The position numbers and the translations under genes were made by a program. A stretch of DNA of 64,000 bases. Source: an uncultured Prevotella sp. (GTDB lineage Bacteria; Bacteroidota; Bacteroidia; Bacteroidales; Bacteroidaceae). This document shows positions 48,637 to 60,400 of the stretch, piece after piece. The stretch lies in NCBI GenBank assembly GCA_905233425.1, contig CAJOEC010000004.1:1-64000 (forward strand), given 5' to 3'. The notes beneath the pieces were generated by a model that was not told where the DNA came from, ran no database searches, and worked only from the letters and a program-made list of their open reading frames with translations. The stretch's first letter is position 1, and each line of letters opens with the position of its first letter.

Positions 48637-51600
48637 ATGAATACTATACAGCAATTATTCCGTAGTGGAGATTGGACTAAAAGATTAGGGGTTGTGGCAT
48701 TATGCCTGCAATTCTCGCTCTTCGGCTTTCAATCTTCTATTTGCTACGCGCAGAAAGCCGGCGACATCATCAGCGGTACCGTTACCGATGATTTCGGCCC
48801 GGTGATGCGTGCCAATGTGGTGGAAATTGATGCCCAGAACCGTATTGTGGCATCTGCCGTCACCGACATGAGCGGTAACTTCTCCTTCAAGCTGAAGAAT
48901 CCTAAGGACAAGCTGCGTATAACATACGTGGGCTACAAGACCGTCACCCTTCCGCTCAACAAGACCAAGTATGTGGTCAAGATGCAGGATGCGACACAGA
49001 TAAAGGAAGTGACCGTCACTGCAAAGAAGAGGACGCAAGGCTCGGGTCTTGCCATCCCCGTGGACGAAATTTCAACGGCCCAGCAGAGCATCAGCATGAG
49101 CGAGTTCGAAGGACTGTCTATCACAACTGTCGACGAAGCCCTTCAGGGACGTATCGCCGGTCTTGATATCGTGGCCAACAGCGGTAACCTCGGTTCGGGC
49201 ACATCGATGCGTCTGCGTGGTGTGTCGTCGATCAACGGCTCGTCGGAGCCTCTCATCGTTGTCGACGGTAACGTCTGGGAGACCAACACCAACAATTTCG
49301 ACTTCCAGTCGGCAAACGAAGAGAAATTCGCCGAGCTGCTCAATGTGAACCCCGAAGACATCGAGAGCATCAGCGTCCTCAAGGATGCCGCCGCTACGGC
49401 CATCTGGGGTTCGCAGGGTTCCAATGGTGTCATCGAGATCAAGACCAAGCGTGGTGTACGAGGCAAGACTCGTGTGAACTACAGTTTCCGTCTTACTGGC
49501 ACCTATCAGCCCGATGGCTACCAAATGCTCAATGGTGACGAGTACACCATGCTGCTCAAGGAAGAGTATTTCAACCCACGCATGAGCGACGTGGCCAGTA
49601 ACATCCCCGAAATCAACTACAAGAAGGATGGTGACATCGTCGACGGCCGCATCTATACCGAAGGCAACATGTACGACGACAATACCGACTGGCTGGATCT
49701 TGTGAAGAAGACCGGTTGGCGCCAGAACCACTATCTGGCTCTTTCAGGTGGTGGCGAGAAGGCCCATTTCCGCATCGGTGCCGGTTATGACCACGAGACA
49801 GGTTCGATTATCGAACAGGAGCTCAATCGCTTCACCTCGCGTGTGAACCTCGACTATTTCGTGTCGAACCGCATCAAGGTTGAGACAAACATTGCACTCA
49901 CCTACACTAAGAACAAGAAAAACGCCGGTGACCTTCTCTCTATTGCATACGTGCGTATGCCAAACCTCTCGGTCTATGAGGAAGACAAGTTCGGCAATGA
50001 CCTTGACGAGTACTATTCAATGCTGCCTACAGTGAGTTCAGCACTGCGCGACCAATTGAACCACAAGAACCCCGTGGCTCTGGCACATCTGGCAAAGAAC
50101 AATGAGACGAGCTACAACATCACCCCCGAGTTCAAGATAAACTATCGTCTGCTTGGCCTCGACGAGGAGCACCATCGTCTGGATTACGAGGGAAAGGTGG
50201 TATTCAACATCTTCAACAGGTATAACGACGAGTTCATGCCTCTCTCACTTAGCACGACTGGCTGGCACGACACACAGAACAAGCAGAGCAATCGCACAAC
50301 GGCAAGCTCAGACAAGAGCCTCGGTGTCACCACCACCCACACACTGACTTTCACGCCTTCGTTCAAGAACAAAGACCATTCGCTGACCATGATGCTCCGC
50401 GGACAGGTTACCAGCGGTACTTCTTCATCACAGAACACTTCACAGTGGGGACTGCCCAGCGAGAACATCCAGAGCACTGCCGCCGAGGGTATCAACGACG
50501 GCATGAGCACAGGTAGCGGACAGTGGCGCTCAGTCTACTTCACTTATTCAGCCCACTATGCCTACAAGGGCCGCTACATGGCCGACTTCAGTGTCCGCCG
50601 TGACGGTTCCACAAAGTTCGGTGACGACCAGCGCTGGGGTAACTTCCCCGCACTGTCGCTCCGTTGGAACCTCGGCAAGGAACCATGGTTCCAGAAAGCG
50701 CTTCCTTTCGTCTCCATGCTCTCCATCCGTCCAGGCTGGGGTATCGTGGGACGCCAGCCAGGTGCTGAGGGTCTCTTCTACAGCAGATACAGCCGAGGGT
50801 CCGGTTATCTGATACAAGGTTCCACCGCTCCGCAGAACATTCAGCTGAAAAACCTGAAATGGGAACAGAAGGAGACCTACAACATCGGTACAGACTTCGG
50901 ATTCTTCAAAGACCGTATCACGGGTAATGTCGAGTTCTACTGGCAGTACACCAGCGACCTGCTCATGGGCGGACGCGGCATCCCGACCAGCAGCGGCTAC
51001 TCCACATTGGCCTACCAGAACGTGGGTGACATGAAGAATGTCGGTTGGGAGTTCAACCTCAACGGTAACAGCATCGTCAAGGCTGGAAAGTTCAGGGCCG
51101 ACTTCAACATCACATTTGCTAACAACAAGAACCAGATAACGTCGATGGACGAGACCTGTCTTGCATCGCTCAACAACGAGTTCAACCGCTCCAACGGTTC
51201 TTACCTCACTCGTGTAGAGCTGAATACCGCATTAGGCAGTATTTATGGCTTCCGCTATTTGGGTGTCTACCAGTACTCTGACTATTCGCCTGAAGAAGTG
51301 AAGGGTGTCTCCGGACCGAATGCTCCTGTTGCACGCGACAAGGACGGTATTGTCATTCTCGACGAGAACAACATGGTGAAGCCCGTACTGTTCTGTGCCG
51401 GAACCGTCAACTACCAGTTCCGTGGTGGTGATGCCATCTACGAGGACGTGAACCATGACGGACAGATCAACGAGCTTGACATTGTCTACCTCGGCTCATC
51501 ACTGCCTAAGTTCACCGGCGGTTTCGGATTCAAGCTCCACTACGGACGCTTGTCATGGAACAACCAGTTCAACTTCCGCTACGGCAACAAGATTATCAAC

Positions 51601-51993
51601 GCCGCCCGCATGGAGGTTGAGAAGATGTACGACAACAACAACCAGAGCCGTGCCGTCAACTGGCGCTGGCGTGTCGAGGGCGACATAACTGACATACCAC
51701 GTGCACTGCGTCAGACTGGTTACAACTGGTTAGGCTCAGACCGTTTCGTCGAGGATGGCTCCTTCATCCGTCTGAACTACACACAGCTTTCCTATTCGCT
51801 CGATCCGAAAGTGATAAAGGCCTGGGGACTGTCACAGTTGTCCTTCTACTTCTCGGCCAACAACCTCTTCGTCATCACCAAGTATAGTGGTGCTGACCCG
51901 GAGGTGGGCTACGGCAGCATGAGTATTGTCACCGACGGTGCCAAGACACCGCGTGCCAAGTCGTTCACCGGAGGCATAACCATACAGTTCTAA
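48637..51993 (+). CDS. SusC/RagA-family TonB-linked outer membrane protein
   Basis: Carboxypeptidase-like N-domain, plug DAAATAIWGSQGSNGVIEIKTKRG, SusC C-terminus. Confidence 0.95.
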   Translation: MNTIQQLFRSGDWTKRLGVVALCLQFSLFGFQSSICYAQKAGDIISGTVTDDFGPVMRANVVEIDAQNRIVASAVTDMSGNFSFKLKNPKDKLRITYVGYKTVTLPLNKTKYVVKMQDATQIKEVTVTAKKRTQGSGLAIPVDEISTAQQSISMSEFEGLSITTVDEALQGRIAGLDIVANSGNLGSGTSMRLRGVSSINGSSEPLIVVDGNVWETNTNNFDFQSANEEKFAELLNVNPEDIESISVLKDAAATAIWGSQGSNGVIEIKTKRGVRGKTRVNYSFRLTGTYQPDGYQMLNGDEYTMLLKEEYFNPRMSDVASNIPEINYKKDGDIVDGRIYTEGNMYDDNTDWLDLVKKTGWRQNHYLALSGGGEKAHFRIGAGYDHETGSIIEQELNRFTSRVNLDYFVSNRIKVETNIALTYTKNKKNAGDLLSIAYVRMPNLSVYEEDKFGNDLDEYYSMLPTVSSALRDQLNHKNPVALAHLAKNNETSYNITPEFKINYRLLGLDEEHHRLDYEGKVVFNIFNRYNDEFMPLSLSTTGWHDTQNKQSNRTTASSDKSLGVTTTHTLTFTPSFKNKDHSLTMMLRGQVTSGTSSSQNTSQWGLPSENIQSTAAEGINDGMSTGSGQWRSVYFTYSAHYAYKGRYMADFSVRRDGSTKFGDDQRWGNFPALSLRWNLGKEPWFQKALPFVSMLSIRPGWGIVGRQPGAEGLFYSRYSRGSGYLIQGSTAPQNIQLKNLKWEQKETYNIGTDFGFFKDRITGNVEFYWQYTSDLLMGGRGIPTSSGYSTLAYQNVGDMKNVGWEFNLNGNSIVKAGKFRADFNITFANNKNQITSMDETCLASLNNEFNRSNGSYLTRVELNTALGSIYGFRYLGVYQYSDYSPEEVKGVSGPNAPVARDKDGIVILDENNMVKPVLFCAGTVNYQFRGGDAIYEDVNHDGQINELDIVYLGSSLPKFTGGFGFKLHYGRLSWNNQFNFRYGNKIINAARMEVEKMYDNNNQSRAVNWRWRVEGDITDIPRALRQTGYNWLGSDRFVEDGSFIRLNYTQLSYSLDPKVIKAWGLSQLSFYFSANNLFVITKYSGADPEVGYGSMSIVTDGAKTPRAKSFTGGITIQF

Positions 51994-52022
51994 TTCATTG
52001 TTTATAGTTAAAGTTTATAGAT

Positions 52023-53732
52023 ATGATTACCTATATAAAGAAATACATAGCCGCTGGTTTCGTAGGCTGCGCTGTATGTGCAGTGACCACCTCCTGCTCC
52101 GACTTCCTCGAGATACTACCCCTTAACGATGTGGTTTTAGAGAACTACTGGACTGACAAGGGTGATGTCGAGAGTGTGATGAACAGTTGCTACGAGACCC
52201 TTGAGCATGGCGACGTCCTTCAGCGCTATGCCGTATGGGGCGAGTTGCGCAGTGACAATATGACACATGGCGCCAACGTGCCAAACGAAATCAATGAAAT
52301 CCTCAAGGAGAACCTGCTGCCCTCAAACACGTATTGCAACTGGTCAAAGTTCTACGAGGCTATCAACAGGTGCAACATACTTTGCCACTATGCGCCGAAG
52401 GTGCAGGCCATTGACCCGAACTACACTGAGGAGGAGATGCGTGCCAATGTTGCGGAGGCGACGTGGATACGCTCATTGAGCTATTTCTACCTCATTCGCA
52501 CATTCCGCGATGTGCCTTACTCCACTGAGCCAAGCATTGACGACACGCAGAACTACATCCTGCCAGCCATGCCGTTTAATCAGGTACTCGACTCGCTTAT
52601 CTATTCGCTGGAGACAGTCAAGGGCGACGCTGTCCGCAGATACTATACTGACGAGAGTCCATCGGCATGGCAGAACTCGTGTCGTGTGACACGATGGGCT
52701 GTCTATGCACTTCTGGCCGACCTCTACTTGTGGAAGGGCGACTGGGACAACGCCATCCGCTACTGTGACCTTGTCATCGATTACAAGAAGCTCCAATTCG
52801 AGGAACTGCTTGAGCGTGAGGGTAATGTGAACAATATCGACCTCATTGACAGCATCCCTATGATTCTCGACCACAGAAAAGACATGCGCACTTGCGGAAA
52901 CGCATACAACGAGATTTTTGGAGACGGAAATTCATTCGAGAGCATCATCGAACTATACTTTGACAGAAACCAAACGCAGAAGAACACTCTTGTTAGCGAT
53001 TATTATGGCTATAATAATGATTTGCTGGGACGCATCACCCCACCATCGTTCCTTGCCAACAAAGAGATAGCTACTGGTTCTGACAAGGAGTCCGTGTTCA
53101 AAAAGTTCGACGGACGGGCATACTCAAGTTTTTATAACACGTCGGGAGACAATTTCGCCATCACCAAGTATAATTTCACAAATGTTAGTTACCTGACCGA
53201 GTCGGTGAACAAGTTCTCTGACCTGAATTTTAGCTATACACGCCGTTCAAGTGGTGACGCTAACTGGATATTCTACCGTCTCTCTGACATGCTGCTCATT
53301 AAGGCAGAGGCTCTTATCGAGCGCGACGGTGAGGGTGACCGCGAGAATGCTTTCACGCTTATCAACATCGTGAACAAACGTGCAAACGATGGTGTCAAGC
53401 AGACGAGGACAACACAGCTCGACCCGAAATCCTATGTTGACTCCAAGTCAGCCATGGAAGACCTCGTGCTGGAAGAGCGTCAGCGTGAGTTCATCTTCGA
53501 GGGCAAGAGGTGGTTCGACCTTATACGCTTCGCTCGTAGAGACGGGAACAACGACAGGCTTGTACGTCTGACAGCCCGCAAGTATAAGCAGAACAGGACA
53601 GCCATGGAGATTAAACTGGCCGACCCCAACATCATCTATTTCCCATACGCGAAGAGCGAGCTGAAGGTCAACCCGCTTTTGAAACAGAACCCGGCATTCT
53701 TGACGGGTGAGGACTCGGAGCTTACTAAGTAG
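52023..53732 (+). CDS. SusD/RagB-family outer membrane lipoprotein
   Basis: TTSCSDFLE lipobox; VLEERQREFIFEGKRWFDLIRFAR. Confidence 0.95.
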   Translation: MITYIKKYIAAGFVGCAVCAVTTSCSDFLEILPLNDVVLENYWTDKGDVESVMNSCYETLEHGDVLQRYAVWGELRSDNMTHGANVPNEINEILKENLLPSNTYCNWSKFYEAINRCNILCHYAPKVQAIDPNYTEEEMRANVAEATWIRSLSYFYLIRTFRDVPYSTEPSIDDTQNYILPAMPFNQVLDSLIYSLETVKGDAVRRYYTDESPSAWQNSCRVTRWAVYALLADLYLWKGDWDNAIRYCDLVIDYKKLQFEELLEREGNVNNIDLIDSIPMILDHRKDMRTCGNAYNEIFGDGNSFESIIELYFDRNQTQKNTLVSDYYGYNNDLLGRITPPSFLANKEIATGSDKESVFKKFDGRAYSSFYNTSGDNFAITKYNFTNVSYLTESVNKFSDLNFSYTRRSSGDANWIFYRLSDMLLIKAEALIERDGEGDRENAFTLINIVNKRANDGVKQTRTTQLDPKSYVDSKSAMEDLVLEERQREFIFEGKRWFDLIRFARRDGNNDRLVRLTARKYKQNRTAMEIKLADPNIIYFPYAKSELKVNPLLKQNPAFLTGEDSELTK

Positions 53733-53758
53733 TTTATAGTTTAAAGATAATAGTTTAC
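53731..53758. repeat. Heptanucleotide array (AGTTTAT), 4 units
   Basis: agtttat agtttaa agataat agtttac, agtt, ATG(53763). Confidence 0.8.
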
Positions 53759-53762
53759 AGTT

Positions 53763-55739
53763 ATGATTACCAAGATAAATAGAACAAGAGTGATGTCAGG
53801 AGTATTCTCTCTCCTCATTCCTCTCTCCTCATTCCTCTTTACTGCATGTGTGGACAACGATGACGATGTGCCCGAAAACTACTATGCATCAACCAAGCTC
53901 ACGGCATCCGCCTTCTTGGACGAGCGTCCCGAGGAGTTTAGTGAGTTCATCGGTATTATGAAGCGCACGCCATACTACTCCATGCTGTCAACCTACGGCA
54001 CATACACTACTGCTGGATTGCTCAGGTTCACGGTATTCGCTCCAAACAACGATGGTATCGGCCGATACCTGAAACGTCATGGCTACCAGAGCATTAACGA
54101 CATTCCCGAAGAGACCTGCGACACGCTGGTCAGGACGCACATCATTAAGAAAGGGGCGTTCTTCACCACCGACATCGGCGAGGGTGCACTGCCAGAGCTG
54201 AACATGGCAGACTCATACATCGTGCTCTCCAGCGACAGCGACGTCGCTAACGGTAACAAGCTCATTTACTACATCAACAAGAATTCACGAATGGTGGAGT
54301 ATAACGACTCTGTCATCAACGGTGTCGTCCATGTGCTCGACAATGTAATCACCAAAAGCTCGAAACTGCTCCCCGACAAGATTGAGGAGGACTCGACGCT
54401 GACGCTATTCAACTATGCACTGCGTCTGACGGGAATGTGCGACTCGCTGCTGAGGGATGAGGACGAGACATACACCATTGGCTTGGACTCTGTACATACT
54501 GGAGTCATGGTGCGCTGTACCTCGGGTAGCGCCCTTTACACCCGTTCTTTCTGGCCTGAGAAGCGCTATTTCAAGTACACTGCTTTTGTCGAACCCGATT
54601 CAGTGTTCCATGCACACAACATTTACACCATCGACGACTTGAAAGCATACGCCAAGCAGGTCTACGACCAGACTTACCCCGAAGATGCCGGTCTCTACGA
54701 CGATGACCCCAAGGATCGCCGCAACCCGCTGAACCGCTTTGTGAGCTATCATCTGCTTCCTCGCATCGGACAGTACAACTCGTGGGTGCAGTCAGGAGAA
54801 CTTCGTGAGCACTGCTGGGTGACAACCATCAGCGACCCGGAGGAATTCTACGAGACCATGTGTCCCGGTACAATCATGCGTTTCGCCGGCCCGTCGGAAG
54901 GTCTCTTCATCAACCGCAAGGGTGTAAACAGGCAGTACACTGTCCGCGGCGTTAAGGTACTGTCACCGTCCGAGTCGGGAAGCACCGACCAAAACGCCCT
55001 TAACGGTGTCTACCACTATATTGATGACATACTTGTCTATTCTCCAGAGGTGCGCGACGTGGTGCTGAACTGTCGTGTACGCATCGATGCCACTTCCCTT
55101 AGTCCCGACTTCATGAACTGTAACGGCAAGGGCCGCTATGGCGAGGACATACTCACGGGCTTTAAGAACGCGTATATCTGTGACTGGAAAGTGTCAGACG
55201 AGACATACGTTGGTGTACACTCCGATGTGGGCTACTGGAACTCATACTGCGCCAACGCCGTTTGTATCAGCGGAATCTTCGATGTCAGCATGAAATTGCC
55301 GCCTGTACCGTCTGGAACCTACGAGATACGCTTGGGCTATACCTGTGGCGAAGAACGTGGTGTGGTGCAGATCTACCTGAACAATGAGCCTTGCGGCATC
55401 CCTGTCGACCTGCGTGTCTATGGAGTCGACCCGACCATCGGATGGACAGAGGACGTGGATGACGAAGAGGAGAACAAAGCCATCGACAAGGCCATGCACA
55501 ACCGTGGCTACATGAAGGGAACGGACAGCTACCATCCCTGGGATGCCACCAACACCATGCGTGCCACCATGTGGAACCTGCGCCGAGTGCTCACAACCCA
55601 GTACTTAGACAGCAGCAAAGAATACTATCTGCGCTTCCGCCAGGTGCTCGACAACTCCGACGCTTACTGGTCGTTCGACTATCTCGAGCTCTGTCCGAAG
55701 AGCGTTTACGGAAGCCCTGAGGGAGAGGACACACACTAG
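53763..55739 (+). CDS. Fasciclin-domain lipoprotein
   Basis: SFLFTAC lipobox; FTVFAPNNDGIGRYL...THIIKKGAFFTTDI. Confidence 0.8.
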   Translation: MITKINRTRVMSGVFSLLIPLSSFLFTACVDNDDDVPENYYASTKLTASAFLDERPEEFSEFIGIMKRTPYYSMLSTYGTYTTAGLLRFTVFAPNNDGIGRYLKRHGYQSINDIPEETCDTLVRTHIIKKGAFFTTDIGEGALPELNMADSYIVLSSDSDVANGNKLIYYINKNSRMVEYNDSVINGVVHVLDNVITKSSKLLPDKIEEDSTLTLFNYALRLTGMCDSLLRDEDETYTIGLDSVHTGVMVRCTSGSALYTRSFWPEKRYFKYTAFVEPDSVFHAHNIYTIDDLKAYAKQVYDQTYPEDAGLYDDDPKDRRNPLNRFVSYHLLPRIGQYNSWVQSGELREHCWVTTISDPEEFYETMCPGTIMRFAGPSEGLFINRKGVNRQYTVRGVKVLSPSESGSTDQNALNGVYHYIDDILVYSPEVRDVVLNCRVRIDATSLSPDFMNCNGKGRYGEDILTGFKNAYICDWKVSDETYVGVHSDVGYWNSYCANAVCISGIFDVSMKLPPVPSGTYEIRLGYTCGEERGVVQIYLNNEPCGIPVDLRVYGVDPTIGWTEDVDDEEENKAIDKAMHNRGYMKGTDSYHPWDATNTMRATMWNLRRVLTTQYLDSSKEYYLRFRQVLDNSDAYWSFDYLELCPKSVYGSPEGEDTH

Positions 55740-55770
55740 TTCATAGTTTATAGTTTATGTTAAAGTTTAT
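55738..55770. repeat. Near-heptad array (AGTTTAT)
   Basis: agttcat agtttat agtttat gttaa agtttat, aatt, ATG(55775). Confidence 0.75.
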
Positions 55771-55774
55771 AATT

Positions 55775-57436
55775 ATGATTACCAAAAGCCTGAAATACAT
55801 CGCCTTTTGTTCGGTTTTCTGCGGCATTGCCGCAGTCACCACAAGCTGCTCCGACTGGGACGACCATTATGAGGCCAGTGAAGCCCAAGGCAGCAACCTT
55901 ACTCTTTGGGAGCAATTGAAGCAGGAGCCACAGCTCTCTGACTTCTGCCAGGTGCTCGAACAGACGAAGGTGTTCCGTATGCACCGCAAGACCAGCGTCA
56001 GCTATGCCGACCTTCTGGCCAGTGGCGGACAGTCGTTCACCGTCGTCGCTCCTGTCAACGGAACATTCAACCGTGACTCGTTGCTGAATCTCGTGCAGAC
56101 AAACCAGGGCGACTCCGTGGTGGAGAAATTCTTCGTTCATAATCATCTCTCACGATTGTCTTGCTCGCTGACTGAAAAAGAGCAGCAGATGCTTCTGCTC
56201 AACCAGAAGCACGTAATGATGCAAGGCACTACCATTCAGGGAGTCTCCATCATCAAGCCTAACTGTCATGCAAAGAACGGAGTGCTGCACGTTGCCTCCA
56301 CTTCGCTGCCCTACGACTACAATCTCTACGAGGCTCTTTGCGACATCCCCGAAATGTCGGGCATTGGCTCAATCCTCCGTCAGTATGAAGAGGATTATTT
56401 CGATGCTGACAACTCTGTTTCCAGCGGTATCGTCGAGGGTGTCCCCGTCTATGTCGACTCTGTGGTCATCGAGCGGAACAAGATGTTGGAGCGTATCGGA
56501 CTACTTAATGTTGAAGACTCCACTTACTGGGTAGTGGCCCCCACGACAGAGGGATGGAACCGTGCCTGGGAGCAGACGGTAAACTACTTCAACTACGACA
56601 AGAAGGTCAACAAACGCGACAGTATCCAGCAGTACTGGACATGCCGTGCTCTGCTCGACGATGCCATCTTCAACATGACCGACCAAAAGTCGCCTGAGGA
56701 CTCGTTGGTTTCTGTGCCCTATCTCAGTTGGCTTCGTTCATACAAGATAGGCAAGCCCACTTTCCACGTATTCTTCCACCCCTTCCAGCCGGGAGGCATA
56801 CTTTATGGAGCACAAACAGTGCGTTGCAGCAACGGTGTGCTTTATCAAGTCAACGAGTGGCCTTTCACTCCCGAGCAGACATTCTTCAAGGAATTGTGGA
56901 CTGAAGCTGAGAACCTGACACTCATAACAGACATCAAGAAAAATGAAAAAGGAAACAATATGTGTAACACCATCTCACAGCGTGTGGTGGCCGATAGCAT
57001 ATCAGAAGATTCCTATCTACGCATCATCCCTCTCACTTCGACGACCAACTGGGAACTGTCCTTCCGCGTGAACAACACGCTGTCGGCCGAATACGATGTC
57101 TGCGCAATTATTCTGCCGAAGTCAGTCAAGGAAATAGACAATCCAAACCTCAGGCCGTGCAAGTTCAAGGCTACCATCAACTATGTCGACGAGGAGGGCG
57201 TTTCTCAGACGTTCAAATGCAACAACGACAAGACGTTCCAGAACGACCCGCTGAGAGTGGATACCGTAGTGCTGGCTGAGGCTTTCCGTTTTCCCTCTTG
57301 CAACTATGACCAGGATGACATAAAGGTCTCTGTCCGTCTGATATGCAACATATTACCAAAAGAATCGTCGAAATATGCACGAGAGATGTATCTCGACTGC
57401 ATCTATCTGCGTCCAAGAAGAACCACTAACGAGTAA
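55775..57436 (+). CDS. Fasciclin-domain lipoprotein
   Basis: TTSCSDWDD lipobox; FTVVAPVNGTFNRDSLL, STYWVVAPTTEGW; start at MITKSLK. Confidence 0.77.
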   Translation: MITKSLKYIAFCSVFCGIAAVTTSCSDWDDHYEASEAQGSNLTLWEQLKQEPQLSDFCQVLEQTKVFRMHRKTSVSYADLLASGGQSFTVVAPVNGTFNRDSLLNLVQTNQGDSVVEKFFVHNHLSRLSCSLTEKEQQMLLLNQKHVMMQGTTIQGVSIIKPNCHAKNGVLHVASTSLPYDYNLYEALCDIPEMSGIGSILRQYEEDYFDADNSVSSGIVEGVPVYVDSVVIERNKMLERIGLLNVEDSTYWVVAPTTEGWNRAWEQTVNYFNYDKKVNKRDSIQQYWTCRALLDDAIFNMTDQKSPEDSLVSVPYLSWLRSYKIGKPTFHVFFHPFQPGGILYGAQTVRCSNGVLYQVNEWPFTPEQTFFKELWTEAENLTLITDIKKNEKGNNMCNTISQRVVADSISEDSYLRIIPLTSTTNWELSFRVNNTLSAEYDVCAIILPKSVKEIDNPNLRPCKFKATINYVDEEGVSQTFKCNNDKTFQNDPLRVDTVVLAEAFRFPSCNYDQDDIKVSVRLICNILPKESSKYAREMYLDCIYLRPRRTTNE

Positions 57437-57456
57437 CCCTTCATAAACAGACTACT

Positions 57457-60400
57457 ATGATTACAAACATCTTCAACAGATATTTTCTTTCCTCCTGTCT
57501 CGTAAGCTGTGCTATTTGCACAGCCCACGCCCAGGACAACATGAAGACCGTTACCGGCCAGGTCACTGATGCTGCAACGGGTCAGCCGCTCGCTGGTGTC
57601 ATCGTCTCCTCATACGCAGGACAACGCTTCACTTCAATGACCGATGACGAAGGACGCTATGAACTGCGCGTTCCGATAGAGACACGGTCAGTACTCATGC
57701 GCGTTGACGGATACAATTTGCAACAGCAGACCGTGACCAACGGAAAGGCCGATGCCCGACTGTATAGCAACCAGTTCACTGAGAACTATTCAAGGACTAC
57801 CAACGGTTTTTCTATTGCGACTGCATCACGCTTCGACAATACCAGCGAACTCTCCATCGACCCACTGCTCTCACAGCAGCTCGGTGCCGACATGCGCTCC
57901 ATCGGCCAGGGAGGCAATCCTGGGATGGGGGCAATGAGGCTCATAGAGGGTATCAACTCGATAAATGCCAATGCACAGCCTCTCGTGGTTATCGACGATG
58001 TCATCATGGACATGCAATACAACCGCAAGATGCTCCACGACGGTTATTACAACAATATCCTGGCCAACCTGAACGTAAACGACATTGAGACTGTCGAGGT
58101 GCTCAAGAACGGAACCGCTCTCTATGGCGCAAAAGGAGCAAATGGAGTCCTCATTATCAAGACAAAGCGCAACAAGTCGATGGCTACGAAAATCGACGTG
58201 ACCATCAACGGACGCTACGAGCTGAGGCCCCGACTGCCGGAGATGCTTGGCCCTGAGGAATATCGGCTCTATGCCACCGAACTGCTCACCGCCAAGACCA
58301 ATCCCAACATGTTGGGCAAGATGAAATTCCTCAACAGTGAGCCGAACTATTTCTATTACAATCAGTACCATAACAACACCGACTGGACTGACGAGGTCTA
58401 TCACAATGCTTTCTCCCAGAACTACGGCATCAATGTGCAAGGTGGTGACGACGCAGCAAGCTACAACCTCTCTGTCGGTTACGCCATGGGCAACAGCACA
58501 CTCCGTGAGAACGACTACACACGTTTCAATATGAGACTCAACAGCGACATCGTCATCACCAACAAACTTGGTGTGCGTTTCGACGCTTCCTACAGCGATG
58601 TTGACCGCTCGTTGCGCGACGACGGTGCTCCTGAAGACCCCCTCGGAACTGTCATCACGTCGCCGGGATTCATTGCTCTTACCAAAGCCCCATTCCTCTC
58701 ACCCTACGCTTACGACAAGCACGGCAAAATCAGCCAGTATCTGGCCGAGGCCGACGACTATCTTGAAGGCAAGTTCCAGGGACGCGGACGACTGGCAAAC
58801 CCTGTCTCAATCCTGAAATACGGCGACGGAAAGAACCGTAACTCTTTCGGTAACCGTCTTATAATGTTCGCCATCACCCCGAAATTTGAATTCAACAGGC
58901 GCCTCTCCTTGCAAGAGCATTTCACTCTGGGACTTGTGAACACTAACGAGAACTATTATCTACCTATCCAGGGTGTGCCCGAATTTGTCATCAAAGGTCT
59001 TGACGAGGGTACAAAGCTCCAGAACATTGCCCAGAGCCAGGCAGCACGCCAAACTGCCATCCAGAGCGACACACGTGTGAACTGGGCAAATACTTACGGT
59101 GCTCACGGCGTGGCAGTAAAGGGCGGAGTAAGGATTCTCAGCAGCGACTATAACCAAACATCACAGAGAGGCTATAACAGCGGTAACGACAAGACACCTA
59201 ACATGACTTCCGGACTTCAGTTCAAGAGTACCAGCGGTGCCGATGACAAGACTCGCGAGATTGCTTGGTACGCCTTGGCTGACTACAGCTATGCCGACCG
59301 CTTCTATGTAAATGCCGGACTCTCGGCCCAGGCATCGTCACGCTTCGGCGACGACGTTTCAGGCCTGAAGCTCTTTGGTGAGGTCTGGGGACTCTTCCCA
59401 AGCATCGAGGCATCGTGGGTTCTCAGCAACGAGTCGTGGCTACAGGCTGTGAACGGCGAGAAGCCCTGGCTCAACTACTTGAAGCTGAACTTAGGCTTCG
59501 ATGTCACTGGCAACGACGATGTCGACTATACCGCTTCACGCTCCTATTTCATCTCCAAGCGTTTGCTCAACCAGGATGCCACTGGAAAAATCATCGGCAA
59601 CATAGGCAACACCGACCTACAGTGGGAGACGACACGCCGCATTACCGCAGGACTGACAGCCAATTTCCTGAATAACCGCATTCACCTTGGCTTCAATGCT
59701 TTCAAGAGCTGGACAAGCAACCTTGTCTCTCTCCACCAGTTGGCATACACCAGCGGACTGAAAGAGAACTGGAGCAACGAAGGCAAACTCGAGAATACAG
59801 GTTTCGACGTAAACCTCTCAGGAAAGGTGCTCGCACTGAAAGATTTCACATGGGAACTCGGAGCTTCTGCCGGACACTATAAGAATAAGGTGACTGCATT
59901 GCCCGACAACGACCGTTCAATTGAGACCGACATCTATGGTGCCACAATTCTTACTGAGGTAGGGCAGCCCGTGGGTGTGTTCTACGGCTATAAGACCAAC
60001 GGCGTATATGCCACTTCAGCCGAGGCAGAGGCCGATTCTCACTACATACTGAAGCAGAACGGAGACCGCCAGTATTTCCAGGCCGGTGACATGCGTTTCC
60101 TCGACCTGAACAAAAACAATGCAGCTGGAGGTACCGAGTCGGCAGACGGACTTATCGACGAACTCGACCGTACCATCATCGGCGACCCCAATCCTGACCT
60201 CTACGGAAACATCTACACCTCGTTGAGCTACAAGAACCTCCGCCTCGATGCCATCATGACTTATTCTTTGGGCAATGACATCTTCAACTACCAGCGCTCG
60301 CTTATTGAGGGCGGAAGTTACTTCCTCAACCAAACCTCGGCAATGCAAAACCGCTGGACCACCGAGGGACAGATTACAGATATTCCGCGCGTAAGCTACA